This document shows positions 9,181 through 16,904 of a DNA stretch of 64,000 nt, in pieces. The position numbers and the translations under genes were made by a program. This DNA is from CADEEN01 sp963840805 (GTDB lineage: Bacteria; Pseudomonadota; Gammaproteobacteria; Burkholderiales; Burkholderiaceae_C), in NCBI GenBank assembly GCA_963840805.1, contig CAWJAJ010000002.1, positions 1 to 64,000 of the forward strand, in the 5' to 3' direction. Below the pieces are notes generated by a model. It did not search any database. It was not told the DNA's origin and was given only the letters and a program-made list of their open reading frames with translations. Each line of letters opens with the position of its first letter. Position 1 is the first letter of the stretch.

Positions 9181-9480
9181 GAGCGGGCTCCAGGTGCCGC
9201 CCGCGCCGCGAGGAACGACTCGGCGGGCTGGTCGCTACTTTGCGCGGGTTCGTCGGCGGGCAGCACCTGATCCACCTCACGCTCGCGCGGCCCGCTATGC
9301 CAGGTGCGCGACTCCCGCGACTGTATCGAAGTTGAACGGTGCGAACAAGATGCGCGCGGCGGTTGCGGCAGTCACCGGGACGCTGCCCGTGCTGCCGGTT
9401 GCAGGTCTCCAGCCGCCGTTCATTGGCCCAAACCGACAGCTCATTTGCCTTCGACGACGACTCATGGCAACACAGCGCCC
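9181..9480. other. Intergenic region between hsdR and the LytTR gene
   Basis: These 300 bases separate two divergent genes, so both promoters should lie here. The only feature I can point to is the 39-bp repeat at 9420-9458. No convincing coding frame or RNA gene was seen. Confidence 0.5.
9420..9458. repeat. 39-bp imperfect direct repeat, copy B
   Basis: This is the partner of 3041-3079, in the same orientation with about five transitions. It ends 22 bases before the start codon of the LytTR gene, so it could also act as a regulatory site for that gene. Confidence 0.65.
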
Positions 9481-9837
9481 ATGAGCGCTCCAAACGGCCG
9501 CATCCTGCTCCACCTCGGACGGGACGTCCGCCGGCCCGTCGAGCCAGACGAGATCTACTTCCTCGAAGCGACCGGCGAGACGACACTCGTCCGCCTGCGA
9601 TCCGCTCGACCGGTCAGGGACGTGCGTGCGCTGGGTGAGATCTGCCCCATCCTGGCGGCCGCCGGCGTGCTGCGCATCCACCGCAATCACGCCGTGAACG
9701 TCGGCCGGATCGCGGAGATCCGCCGCCGCGACACCGATGCCGACTGGGAGGTGGCCCTGGAGGCTCCGGTGAACCGGGTGTTACCGGTGGCCCGGGCGCA
9801 CCTCAAGCGGCTCTGGGCCGCCTTCGGCGAAGCCTGA
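9481..9837 (+). CDS. Stand-alone LytTR-type DNA-binding protein
   Basis: This 118-aa protein is almost entirely a LytTR DNA-binding domain. The hallmarks are EIYFLEATGETTLVRL (the DI.YIEA-type core strand), then the VLRIHRNHAVNVGRIAEI segment (the FxRvHRSyxVN motif), then a basic tail. It has no receiver domain, so it is not a classical two-component regulator; LytTR-only proteins usually regulate a nearby gene or are controlled by a membrane partner. The ATG at 9481 is preferred over an upstream in-frame GTG/ATG because the family fold starts here. The stop at 9835-9837 lies only 4 bases before the second ALDH repeat, so this gene sits right at the right boundary of the repeat-flanked segment. 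Confidence 0.8.
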   Translation: MSAPNGRILLHLGRDVRRPVEPDEIYFLEATGETTLVRLRSARPVRDVRALGEICPILAAAGVLRIHRNHAVNVGRIAEIRRRDTDADWEVALEAPVNRVLPVARAHLKRLWAAFGEA

Positions 9838-9841
9838 TGGC

Positions 9842-9970
9842 GTCAACGCTTTCGTGCGCTCGGACCCGCGGCTGCCGTTCGGCGGGATCCGGGAGTCCGG
9901 CTACGGTCGGGAGCTCGGGGCGTTCGGGATTCGGGAGTTCGTGAACGTGAAGACGGTGTACGTGGCGTGA
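9842..9970 (+). pseudogene. Orphan ALDH 3' end (right copy of the 129-bp repeat)
   Basis: Forty-two codons plus TGA encode the same C-terminal tail as 25-153, with about 13 base differences and a single conservative amino-acid change (Val for Ile). There is no start or upstream ALDH sequence: the homology begins abruptly 4 bases after the LytTR stop. The piece is thus a displaced or duplicated gene end, not a gene. It also lies antisense to the last codons of rlmD. Confidence 0.85.
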
Positions 9971-11357
9971 CGCGCTCGAGCACCGCCACCGCCTCGACGT
10001 GCGCCGTGTGCGGGAACATGTCGACCGGCTGCACCCGCAGCACGCGGTAGCCCGCCGCCAGGGCCAGCGGCAGCTCGCGCGCGAGCGCCTCGGGATTGCA
10101 GGAGACGATGATCCCGCGCGCCGGCTGCAGCCGTCCGAAGACGGCCTTCACTACTTCGGGCGGGCAGCCCTCGCGCGGCGGGTCGAGAATCACGGCGTCG
10201 AACGCCCCGGGCTTGTAGTGCGGCAGGGCTCGCTCGACGGCCGAGCACACGATCTTCAGCCGCTCCTCGGCGAGCCCGTTCAGGCGCCGGTTGAGCTCGG
10301 CGTCCTTCACGCTCTTGCGGCTCTCTTCGACCGCCGTGACCCGGTGCCCCCGCAGGGCGACCGGCAGGGCAAACAGGCCCCCGCCGCTGTAGAGGTCGAG
10401 CACGCGCAGGCCGCGTTCGCCGGGCAGCGCCTCGACGACGAGCCGGACCAGCGTCGCAGCGGCCGCGACATTGGTCTGGAAGAACGAGGTCGGCGAGACG
10501 AGAAAGCCGGGGCCGAGCGACGTCTCCTTCACGTGGCCCGGACCCGCCACGCGCTTCGACTCCCGGCCCAGCAGGTAGGGCCCGGGCCGGTCGTTGAGGT
10601 TCAGCACCAGGCCTTCGGGCTTGTCCGGACCCTCGAGGACGGCCCGCAGCGGAGCCTGTAGCGACTCGTCGTCGCGCGAGGCCACCAGCATCGCGACCGC
10701 TTCGGTCTCGTCCCGGCTGGTGCGGACGACCACGTGGCGGACGACGCCGGCCGTCGTGGGCCCCGAGGCCGAGACCTTCGCCTCGGCCAGCGCGTCGCGC
10801 AGCGCGAACGCGATGCGGTTCGCGCGTTCGGCGTGCACCGGGCATTCCTCCACGCCCACCACGTCGTTGGTGCCACGCGCGAAGTGCCCCATCACGAGGC
10901 CGCCGTCCTGTCCCGCGTCGAACACGAACGCGGCCTTCTGCCGGAAGCCCCACGGCATGCCGTCGGCCCCGACCGGCATTCCGATCGCGGGAGCGACGCG
11001 CGGCGCGGTCGCCCCCATCGCCTTGCGCAGCATCACGTCGAGCGCCGCCGTCTTGCGCCGCAGCTGCTCGGGATAGGCGATGTGCTGCCAGGCGCAGCCG
11101 CCGCATTCGCCGGCGTGGCGGCAGCGCGGCGTGACGCGGTTGGGCGAGGCTTCGACGACCGCCACGATCTCGCACAGCATGCTGTGCGCCACGGGCCGCA
11201 GGCGCCTGACGCGCACACGCTCCCCGGGCATGCCGCCGGGGACCAAGAGCCGCGAGCCGGCGACGCTCGCAATGGCGGCGCCCGAGCGGTCCATGCCGGA
11301 GAGCGTGACGAGCTCGTCCTCCGGCGCGCGCGCCCTGGCTAGCCGCGCGCGTTCCAT
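9843..11357 (-). CDS. rlmD: 23S rRNA (uracil-C5)-methyltransferase, RlmD/RumA-like
   Basis: This class of enzyme makes 5-methyluridine in RNA using SAM; RlmD modifies U1939 of 23S rRNA. The 504-aa product has an N-terminal TRAM-like part, then the iron-sulfur cysteines (CRHAGECGGC plus the Cys in GVEECPVH). The SAM fold follows (VLDLYSGGGLFALPVA), then the ILDPPREG motif and the catalytic Cys in VSCNPEAL, and the HVEAVAVLER end typical of the family. ATG 11357 overlaps the DinB-like gene by 19 bases. The frame continues about 40 residues past the normal end, over the antisense of the ALDH repeat, giving a Ser/Arg/Pro-rich tail. That tail suggests the natural stop was lost when this boundary formed. 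RlmCD or TrmA-like specificity cannot be excluded. Confidence 0.88.
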   Translation of the reverse strand: MERARLARARAPEDELVTLSGMDRSGAAIASVAGSRLLVPGGMPGERVRVRRLRPVAHSMLCEIVAVVEASPNRVTPRCRHAGECGGCAWQHIAYPEQLRRKTAALDVMLRKAMGATAPRVAPAIGMPVGADGMPWGFRQKAAFVFDAGQDGGLVMGHFARGTNDVVGVEECPVHAERANRIAFALRDALAEAKVSASGPTTAGVVRHVVVRTSRDETEAVAMLVASRDDESLQAPLRAVLEGPDKPEGLVLNLNDRPGPYLLGRESKRVAGPGHVKETSLGPGFLVSPTSFFQTNVAAAATLVRLVVEALPGERGLRVLDLYSGGGLFALPVALRGHRVTAVEESRKSVKDAELNRRLNGLAEERLKIVCSAVERALPHYKPGAFDAVILDPPREGCPPEVVKAVFGRLQPARGIIVSCNPEALARELPLALAAGYRVLRVQPVDMFPHTAHVEAVAVLERVTPRTPSSRSRTPESRTPRAPDRSRTPGSRRTAAAGPSARKR

Positions 11358-11827
11358 GCCGCGAGGTTCCGCTCGATCTGGCTCGCGTGGCCCTCGAGGT
11401 GCGCGGCGTAGACGCGCAGCCAGTCGGAGGCGGTGTACGGGCCCGACTCGGTGTGGCGCCCGGCCTTCGCCCAGTCCGCCTCGGTCATGCTCCGGAGCAG
11501 CGGCACGGTGCGGCCGCGCGCGGCGGCCGTGGCCGCGAGCGCGTCCTCGAGCGGCTGGGCGTGGTAGTCGAAGAGCCGCGCCCAGGCGTCCTGGTCGTAG
11601 CCGACGATCAGCGGCTGCTTCTCGGCGAGCAGGTAGCGGATCCGCAGCGCGGCGTTCGTCTCGGAATCGGCGCAGTGGACCACCACCTCGTGGACGCTCC
11701 ACTTGCCTTCGGCCGGGCGCCACTGCAGCGCCTCCTTCGGGACCTTGGCGAGCGCCTCCCGGACCCTTGCCGGTCCGCGCGCGTACTGCTCGATCAGCGT
11801 CACCCGCTCGGCCTGGCTCATGCCCAT
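11339..11827 (-). CDS. DinB-family protein
   Basis: This 162-aa protein is a four-helix DinB/YfiT-like protein. Histidines that usually bind a divalent metal are seen in SVHEVVVHCADSE (about residue 55) and YAAHLEGHASQIE (near 145). Family members are often thiol-dependent transferases or damage-induced proteins of unknown reaction. ATG 11827 (MGMSQAERV) is chosen because a GGAGG site lies about 7 bases upstream; the frame is open further upstream to 11971 without support. It overlaps rlmD by 19 bases, so the two are probably co-transcribed. Confidence 0.8.
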   Translation of the reverse strand: MGMSQAERVTLIEQYARGPARVREALAKVPKEALQWRPAEGKWSVHEVVVHCADSETNAALRIRYLLAEKQPLIVGYDQDAWARLFDYHAQPLEDALAATAAARGRTVPLLRSMTEADWAKAGRHTESGPYTASDWLRVYAAHLEGHASQIERNLAAWNARG

Positions 11828-12024
11828 GCTGGTCCCTCCCTCGTGGCGCTTCGGCCCTTTAGCTTCTTTACGTGGAACGGGGACAGTCTGACACGAGGTG
11901 CCTCGAAAGCGTGTCATGTCCGCTTCTCCGCCGACCGCCGGCCGGACAGTTGCGGGAGGCGTGTCTCGCAAGTTGCTGATTATGTTGACTATGTTCGGCT
12001 GGGATTCCCGGCATCACCCTTGCA

Positions 12025-12450
12025 ATGTCCGCCTGCGTGTGTGAACGGCTGCTGGTCGTCGACGACGACGAAAGCGTGAGGCAGACCTACCAGGCCCACT
12101 TCACCGGGGCCGGGTTCGAGGTCCACAGCGCCGCCTCGCTGCAGGAAGCGGCCGAACGACTCGCCGGGACGAGCTTCGACGCGGTGATCGCCGACGTGTG
12201 CCTGACGCCCGAAGTGGGATCCGAGGGCCTCGCGATCGCCGCCTACCTGCGGCACCTGCGGCACGACCCGCCGGTCGTCGTGCTCACGGCCTACGGACTG
12301 CCCGACCGAGCCGAAGCCGCCGCCCGCCTCGGCGTGGACGCCTTCCTGCACAAGCCCGTCAGCCTCGTCTGGCTCGAAAGCCTGCTGCGCACACGGATCG
12401 ACGACCGCCGCCGCGGCCCCCAGGCCGAGGCCATGGCCGCCGCGGGCTGA
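12025..12450 (+). CDS. Single-domain response regulator (receiver only)
   Basis: This 141-aa protein is a complete receiver domain with no output domain. The acidic pocket is Asp13/Asp14 (LLVVDDDE), the phosphoacceptor is Asp57 (VIADVCL), the switch residue is Thr88 (VVLTAYG), and the conserved Lys is Lys110 (LHKP). Such CheY-like proteins relay phosphate or bind a partner directly. No kinase is adjacent; a hybrid kinase fragment occurs at 16901-18160, but there is no evidence they work together. A 13-bp hairpin follows the stop by 8 bases. Confidence 0.88.
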   Translation: MSACVCERLLVVDDDESVRQTYQAHFTGAGFEVHSAASLQEAAERLAGTSFDAVIADVCLTPEVGSEGLAIAAYLRHLRHDPPVVVLTAYGLPDRAEAAARLGVDAFLHKPVSLVWLESLLRTRIDDRRRGPQAEAMAAAG

Positions 12451-12458
12451 CGTCCCGG

Positions 12459-12496
12459 ACTCTTCGTCGTCCCGCCTGGCAGTGACGACGAAGAGT
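12459..12496 (+). terminator. Strong hairpin after the response regulator gene
   Basis: A perfect 13-bp inverted repeat (ACTCTTCGTCGTC at 12459-12471 and its complement at 12484-12496) encloses a 12-base loop, starting 8 bases after the stop codon. The position fits a transcription terminator. There is no clear U-tract, so Rho-independent termination is not certain. Confidence 0.6.
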
Positions 12497-12637
12497 TCAG
12501 CCCCCTCGAGCCCCCCTGGGTTGCTGTGGCAGAGGGATTGCAGCCAGAAGGCGTTGACTGCTGAAAGCCAACCGTAGGGGCCGAATCCGTGGCGCTGTGG
12601 ACACGGCGCTGTGGTGCAGGGGGCACAGGAGGTGACG

Positions 12638-13060
12638 ATGAGCGTCGAAGTCAGGCCAGCATCGCTCCAGGACGGGGTCTCGGTCTTGTCGCTGCTCGAG
12701 GATGTGGGTTACTACCCTGAGCCCGTCTCTTTCGCCCAGACGTTCCGGCGCACGATCACCAACCCGAGCTTCCTGGTGCGCGTCGCCGAGGCCGAGGACG
12801 GCCGGATCGTGGGCGTCGCGACGCTGGCGCTGCGCTACCAGCTGGGCCTCGGCGGGCTCGTCGCCAGCCTCGACGAGCTGTCGATCGCCGCGGACGCCCC
12901 GAAGGGCGTCGAGCGCAAGCTGCGACGCGAGACGCTCGGTCGCGCCCGCGCGCTCGGCGCGCTGCGCGTGCTGAAACAGGCCAACCAGCTCACACCGCCC
13001 CCGCGAGCCGCGCAGCTGCGGGCCAAGGCCGCCGCGGCCGCGAGCGCAGCCGCGGCGTAG
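12638..13060 (+). CDS. GNAT-family N-acetyltransferase-like protein
   Basis: This 140-aa protein matches the front part of GNAT acetyltransferases: VRPASLQDGVSVLSLL at the start, then VRVAEAEDGRIVGVATLALRYQ, and the strand SLDELSIAADAPKGVERKL, where GNATs bind acetyl-CoA. The C-terminus ends in an Ala-rich tail in place of a normal last strand, so the fold may be shortened. The start at 12638 has a near-perfect ribosome-binding site (AGGAGGTGA). Substrate unknown. Confidence 0.75.
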   Translation: MSVEVRPASLQDGVSVLSLLEDVGYYPEPVSFAQTFRRTITNPSFLVRVAEAEDGRIVGVATLALRYQLGLGGLVASLDELSIAADAPKGVERKLRRETLGRARALGALRVLKQANQLTPPPRAAQLRAKAAAAASAAAA

Positions 13061-13104
13061 CGTCTACGCCGGTCTCGTTGGGTTCGCACCTAGAATCGCA
13101 GCGG

Positions 13105-13505
13105 ATGGCGACGAGCGAGAGCTTCGACTTCGCGGGACCAGCCGGCCGGCTGGAGGCGGTGCTGATGCGCCCGCCGGGACTGCCGGTGGCCGCGGCCGTG
13201 GTCTGCCACGCGCACCCGCTGCACGGCGGCATGCTGCACTTCAAGTGCTTTGCTCTCGGCTTCCCGCTCACACGCTTCGGCGACGCCGCGACGCTCCAGG
13301 CGCCTTCGCAGCCACGGCTGTTCGTCCAGGGCGAGCAGGACCAGTTCGGCGCAAGCGAAGCGCTGCGTGCGCTCGTCGAGCCGCTGCCGCCGCCGCGCGA
13401 GCTGGTGATCGTCCCAGCCGCGAACCACTTCTTCGACGGCCAGCTCGACGCGCTGCAGGGCGCCGTCGCCGACTGGGCCGAGCAGCGGCCGTGGGAGCGG
13501 CGTCA
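13105..13505 (+). pseudogene. Alpha/beta hydrolase with its centre deleted
   Basis: The N-terminal 45 residues (GPAGRLEAVLMRPP, CHAHPLHGG) and the C-terminal part (PRLFVQGEQDQFG ... VPAANHFFDGQLDAL) match small alpha/beta hydrolases. The join near residue 50-65 lacks the whole central section, including the nucleophile-elbow Ser (GxSxG). The catalytic acid loop (GEQDQFG) and the His (ANHFF) remain. The natural stop also appears lost: the frame stays open to 13920 across the antisense of the next gene. An internal deletion of roughly 90-100 codons is inferred by comparison with the family; the product cannot be active. Confidence 0.7.
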
Positions 13506-13512
13506 GGCGTGG

Positions 13513-14114
13513 CTACTCGTTGCAGACGATGCCCGCGTCCGAAATCTTGCATATCCCGCAGCGCGACCCACGTCTCACAGGGTCCGTCGACAGTGGAATC
13601 TCGGGCGCCACACAGGCCAGGTACTCGCCGTTGCTGCGGGTAAGGACCAGGAACTGGCTGTCCGGGTGGTTGGTGCAGCCACCGTTGGGGGCGCAGGGCT
13701 GGCCGTTCCAGCTCCACGTGGGCCCCCAGCGACCCGTATCGGCGGCCCGACCCACCGCGAGGAAATCGCAGGCTGCGGCCTGCACGTTGCCTTCCTGGCG
13801 CTGAAGCAGAACTTGGAGCCTGGGTCGAAGCCGGCCCGCTCGCAGAAGTTGTCCATGTTGATCACCTGCGGGCGGGAGTCCATCGTCTTGGCGTTGTGCA
13901 TCTTCAGGCGCAACGAGTAGAGAGGCGGCGGCGTGGGATCGCAGACCATCCCGGCCGGGAGCTGCGACGCGAGCGTCGGGGTGGGTGTCGGCGCCGGAGT
14001 GGGGGTGGGTATCGGCGCCGGAACCGGCTGCGCGGGATTGGAACTCTCGCCACATGAGGAGAGAGCCGTCAACGCCAGCGCCGCGAGCACCGTGATCGCA
14101 CCGTTCTTGAACAT
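13513..14114 (-). CDS. Predicted lipoprotein with Pro-Thr linker (one frameshift)
   Basis: A clear lipoprotein signal peptide starts at 14114 (MFKNGAITVLAALALTALSSC), with Cys21 as lipidation site. It is followed by a Pro/Thr-rich linker (PAPIPTPTPAPTPTPT), typical of exported proteins that must stand off the membrane. The remaining domain is Cys-rich (MVCDPT, NFCERAGF, FCFSAR, then AACDFL, QPCAPNGGC, LACVAPE, SRCGIC, GIVCNE). I do not recognise it. A frame jump near 13805 separates the two halves; the span is 602 bp, one base off a whole number of codons. A GGAG site precedes the ATG. It is probably attached to the outer or inner membrane facing the periplasm. Confidence 0.65.
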
Positions 14115-14284
14115 GTGGCTCCTATTCGAAGTGAGTGGCACGCTCACTCAGTTTACTACACCATGCGATAGGACAACACACGCAGGTGCTGTCTGGAGTG
14201 GCCTTCTCCTAAGATAGGGGAATGAGCGTTCAGTGTGACTAAACACCCGGGCGCGCGCGATGACGCGCCGCCCTCGAAGCGGCG

Positions 14285-15559
14285 CTAGTGGACGCTGCGC
14301 TGCTGGACCGTCTGCTTGCTGGCGAGCGTGAAGCGCGGGTGCGTCGCGTCGCCCTTCAAGACACGTTCGGCGGTGAACTCGCCCACCGCCGGACCGTGCT
14401 TGAAGCCGTGGCCCGACCCGCCACCGCACAGCCAGACGTTGTCGTAGCCCGGGTGGCGGTCGATCACGAAGTCGCCGTTGGACGTGTTCTCGTACTGGCA
14501 CACCCGGCTCTCGACGAGCGGGGCGCCCCGCATGCCGGGAAAGCGCTCCTCCATGAACGCGCGCGCCTCGGCGAGCGCCTCAGGCGTCGCGACGCGCTCG
14601 CCGGTGTCGGGATCGAAGGCCGGGCCGTGGACGTCGTTCGCGACCTTGAAGCCGCGGCTCTCGAGGTCCGGCATGCCGTAGAAGCCCTGGCCGAAGTCGA
14701 TCCAGGTCGGCATCGCGGGCGGGGCGAAGCGCGTCTCGCCCCTCGGGACACCAAAGAAGAAGACCTGCTGACGCGTCGGGAAGATGCGGCCGCCCAGCGC
14801 CCGCGGCGTCACCTTCGGCAGCCACGGCCCGCAAGCGAACACGAAGGCGCCCGCGCGCAGCGATTCGCCGCTCGCCGTCCGCAGCGACTCGAGATGCCCC
14901 TCCCCGGATAGCGGCTCGATCGTGGCGACCTGGTAGTCCGCGCCGCGGCGAACCGCGTCGGCCGCCACCGCCTGCACGGCGCGGCGCGCCAGCAGCACGC
15001 CGCTCTCGGGCTCGAAGATGGCCCAGCCCCCGTCCACGACCGCGATCTGCGGGAAGCGCCGGCGCAGCTCGTCCTCGCCGAGGCGCTCGTGCGGGATTCC
15101 GGCCGCCACCAGCGCTTTCAGGCTCGCCGCGGCGTCGGGAGCCTCGCCCTTCGTCATCCACAGCACGCCGGTCCGCTGAAACAGCTCCGGTCGTCCGACC
15201 TCGCCGAAGAGCGTCTTCCACATCGCGAGCGACCGGTACGAGAAGCGCGTGTAGAGCTCGTCGGGACCATAGCTCATGCGGATCGCGCGTGACTCGCCGC
15301 CGGAGCTGGCGCGCGCGTTCGCGGGTCCGTACTGGTCCACGAGCAGCACGCTCCGGCCCGCCGCGCGCAGCTGCCAGGCGGTCCAGGCGCCGAAACAGCC
15401 GGCGCCCACCACCACCACGTCCCAGGACCTGGGGTTCGTTGCGGTCACGGCCTTTCCTCCGGTGGCAGCCGCGAGGCCGCGCAGGGTCAGGGGCGCCGCG
15501 CCGATCGCACCCAGGAAGCTGCGGCGGTCGTGGCGGGTCGGCGGGCGCCTGCGAGACAC
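14285..15559 (-). CDS. Tat-exported FAD-dependent oxidase, sarcosine-oxidase-like
   Basis: This 424-aa flavoprotein begins with a twin-arginine signal (RHDRRSFLGAIGAAPLTL), so it should be exported folded. The Rossmann dinucleotide site is VVVVGAGCFGAWTAWQL. The family segment ASSGGESRAIRMSYG, found in monomeric sarcosine and N-methyl-amino-acid oxidases, follows. Near the end, RVCQYENT...DFVIDRHP contains the Cys that holds FAD covalently in that family. The start is the GTG at 15559; two ATGs just upstream are out of frame. The family oxidises N-methyl or secondary amines with O2, giving H2O2; the substrate here is unknown. Export of such an oxidase is less common than a cytoplasmic location. 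Confidence 0.82.
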   Translation of the reverse strand: MSRRRPPTRHDRRSFLGAIGAAPLTLRGLAAATGGKAVTATNPRSWDVVVVGAGCFGAWTAWQLRAAGRSVLLVDQYGPANARASSGGESRAIRMSYGPDELYTRFSYRSLAMWKTLFGEVGRPELFQRTGVLWMTKGEAPDAAASLKALVAAGIPHERLGEDELRRRFPQIAVVDGGWAIFEPESGVLLARRAVQAVAADAVRRGADYQVATIEPLSGEGHLESLRTASGESLRAGAFVFACGPWLPKVTPRALGGRIFPTRQQVFFFGVPRGETRFAPPAMPTWIDFGQGFYGMPDLESRGFKVANDVHGPAFDPDTGERVATPEALAEARAFMEERFPGMRGAPLVESRVCQYENTSNGDFVIDRHPGYDNVWLCGGGSGHGFKHGPAVGEFTAERVLKGDATHPRFTLASKQTVQQRSVH

Positions 15560-15590
15560 GCGCGCATCATGCCACGACGCCGCGGGCGCG

Positions 15591-16904
15591 TCAGTCGCGC
15601 AGCCCGAGCGTGGAAGAGGCGGGCCCGGACTCCTCCTCGTCAGGCTCCCCACTCGACCCACCGCCGCCCGGAAGCAGGCGCCCGAGACCCCACGCCACGA
15701 GGCCCGCGAGCGCGTGCGGGAGCAGCTCCACGCCGCCTCCGAGCCACAGCGGAACGCCGATCGCGTAAGCGGTGAGGATCGGCGTCGTGTAGCGCCAGAA
15801 GACGCTGCGTTCTTCCCAGGCGTAGGCCGCGCAGAAGAGCGGCAGCGCGACGTGCGGGCCGAGCGGCGTCCCGGCCAGGTACTGCGCCCCGAGCTCGAGC
15901 AGGGTCGCGAGCACCATTCCCTGCACGAAGCCGAGCGCGATGCGGCTGCGGTCGTAGAGGTAGGGAAAGCCGGCGCCGAGCAGGAGCGCCGCGAGCGCCG
16001 CTCGGCCGAGCGGCGCTGGCAGGCCGAGCTTGGGCAGGACGAAGGCCACGTAACAGGCGATGAAGGCCGCCGCCGAGGCGTTGCGGATCCATTTCGTCAG
16101 CCGCCGCTGCGGCACGAGCAGCAGGTCGAGCAGCAGGTAGCCGATGTACGCGTAGCAGGGCCACACGACCGCGAACTCGCGCGTCTTCCAGAACACGACG
16201 AGCGCGAGCCCGAGCGCGGGCACGGCCTCGGCGAGGCGCGGCCAGGGGGCGCTCGTGCGGTAGAGCGCCTCGAGCTTGCGGTCCGCCTTCACGCCGGGCA
16301 GCAGCGTCCGCTCCACGCGCCGCCGCAGCTCCGCGAGCAGAGCCGCGATGGCCTCGTCCTGCGGCAGCGCCCGGTAGTCGCCGGGATCGATCGGGTCGTG
16401 GTAGCGCACGTGGATCTTCGCCGGCTCCGGCAGCGCGCGGAAGTAGGGCCAGGCCCGGAAGGCGCCCCGGATCGTCGCGGGATAAAGCGGCGCGCCTGTT
16501 TCGAGCGCGAGCCGCGCGGCGCCACGGTGCAGCTCGGGCTCCATCCAGCCGTCGCGCGAGCGCTTGCCTTCGGGGAAGATGCCGACCAGCTGGCCTTCCA
16601 GCACGAGCTGCTTCGCGCGCTGGTAGGCGTCCTGTCCGCGCCCGGGCCGCGTGTCGACGGGGAACGCGCCGAACAGGCGCATCACGGCGCCCAGCAGCGG
16701 CACGCGGAAAAGGCCGTCCCAGGCCATGAACAGGATCGGCCGCGGGACCTGGAGCGACAGCAGGATCGGGTCGAGGTACGAGGGGTGGTTGGCCGACAAC
16801 AGCGCGGGACCCGTCGCGGGCAGCTTCTCCTCGCCGAGACAGTCGTAGTTGAACAGAACGCGGAACAGCGCCTCGACCAGCGCCAGCAGCGAGTCGCGGA
16901 TCAC
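15591..16904 (-). CDS. PlsC-type acyltransferase fused to a C-terminal membrane domain
   Basis: Residues 1-210 are a lysophospholipid acyltransferase domain: the NHxxxxD catalytic motif is NHPSYLD (His40, Asp45) and the FPEGKRS phosphate-binding motif is at about 110-116. The family acylates lysophosphatidate or related lipids. Residues from about 235 to 430 add several hydrophobic segments (ALGLALVVFWKT, YIGYLLLDLLLVP, AAFIACYVAFVLPKL, and others) plus a Gly/Ser/Glu tail, so the 437-aa protein is about twice the usual length. The GTG start at 16904 overlaps the stop of the upstream kinase fragment (GTGA), so the two are coupled. The lipid substrate is unknown; the fusion hints at a specialised membrane lipid. 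Confidence 0.82.
   Translation of the reverse strand: MIRDSLLALVEALFRVLFNYDCLGEEKLPATGPALLSANHPSYLDPILLSLQVPRPILFMAWDGLFRVPLLGAVMRLFGAFPVDTRPGRGQDAYQRAKQLVLEGQLVGIFPEGKRSRDGWMEPELHRGAARLALETGAPLYPATIRGAFRAWPYFRALPEPAKIHVRYHDPIDPGDYRALPQDEAIAALLAELRRRVERTLLPGVKADRKLEALYRTSAPWPRLAEAVPALGLALVVFWKTREFAVVWPCYAYIGYLLLDLLLVPQRRLTKWIRNASAAAFIACYVAFVLPKLGLPAPLGRAALAALLLGAGFPYLYDRSRIALGFVQGMVLATLLELGAQYLAGTPLGPHVALPLFCAAYAWEERSVFWRYTTPILTAYAIGVPLWLGGGVELLPHALAGLVAWGLGRLLPGGGGSSGEPDEEESGPASSTLGLRD

Noticed and set aside
154..9841. Integrase or transposase for the ALDH-flanked island
   Set aside because: I looked for tyrosine or serine recombinase and DDE motifs in all frames given and found none.
13105..13920. 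A 272-aa hydrolase reading through to 13920
   Set aside because: The last 135 codons are antisense to the lipoprotein gene and have no hydrolase features.
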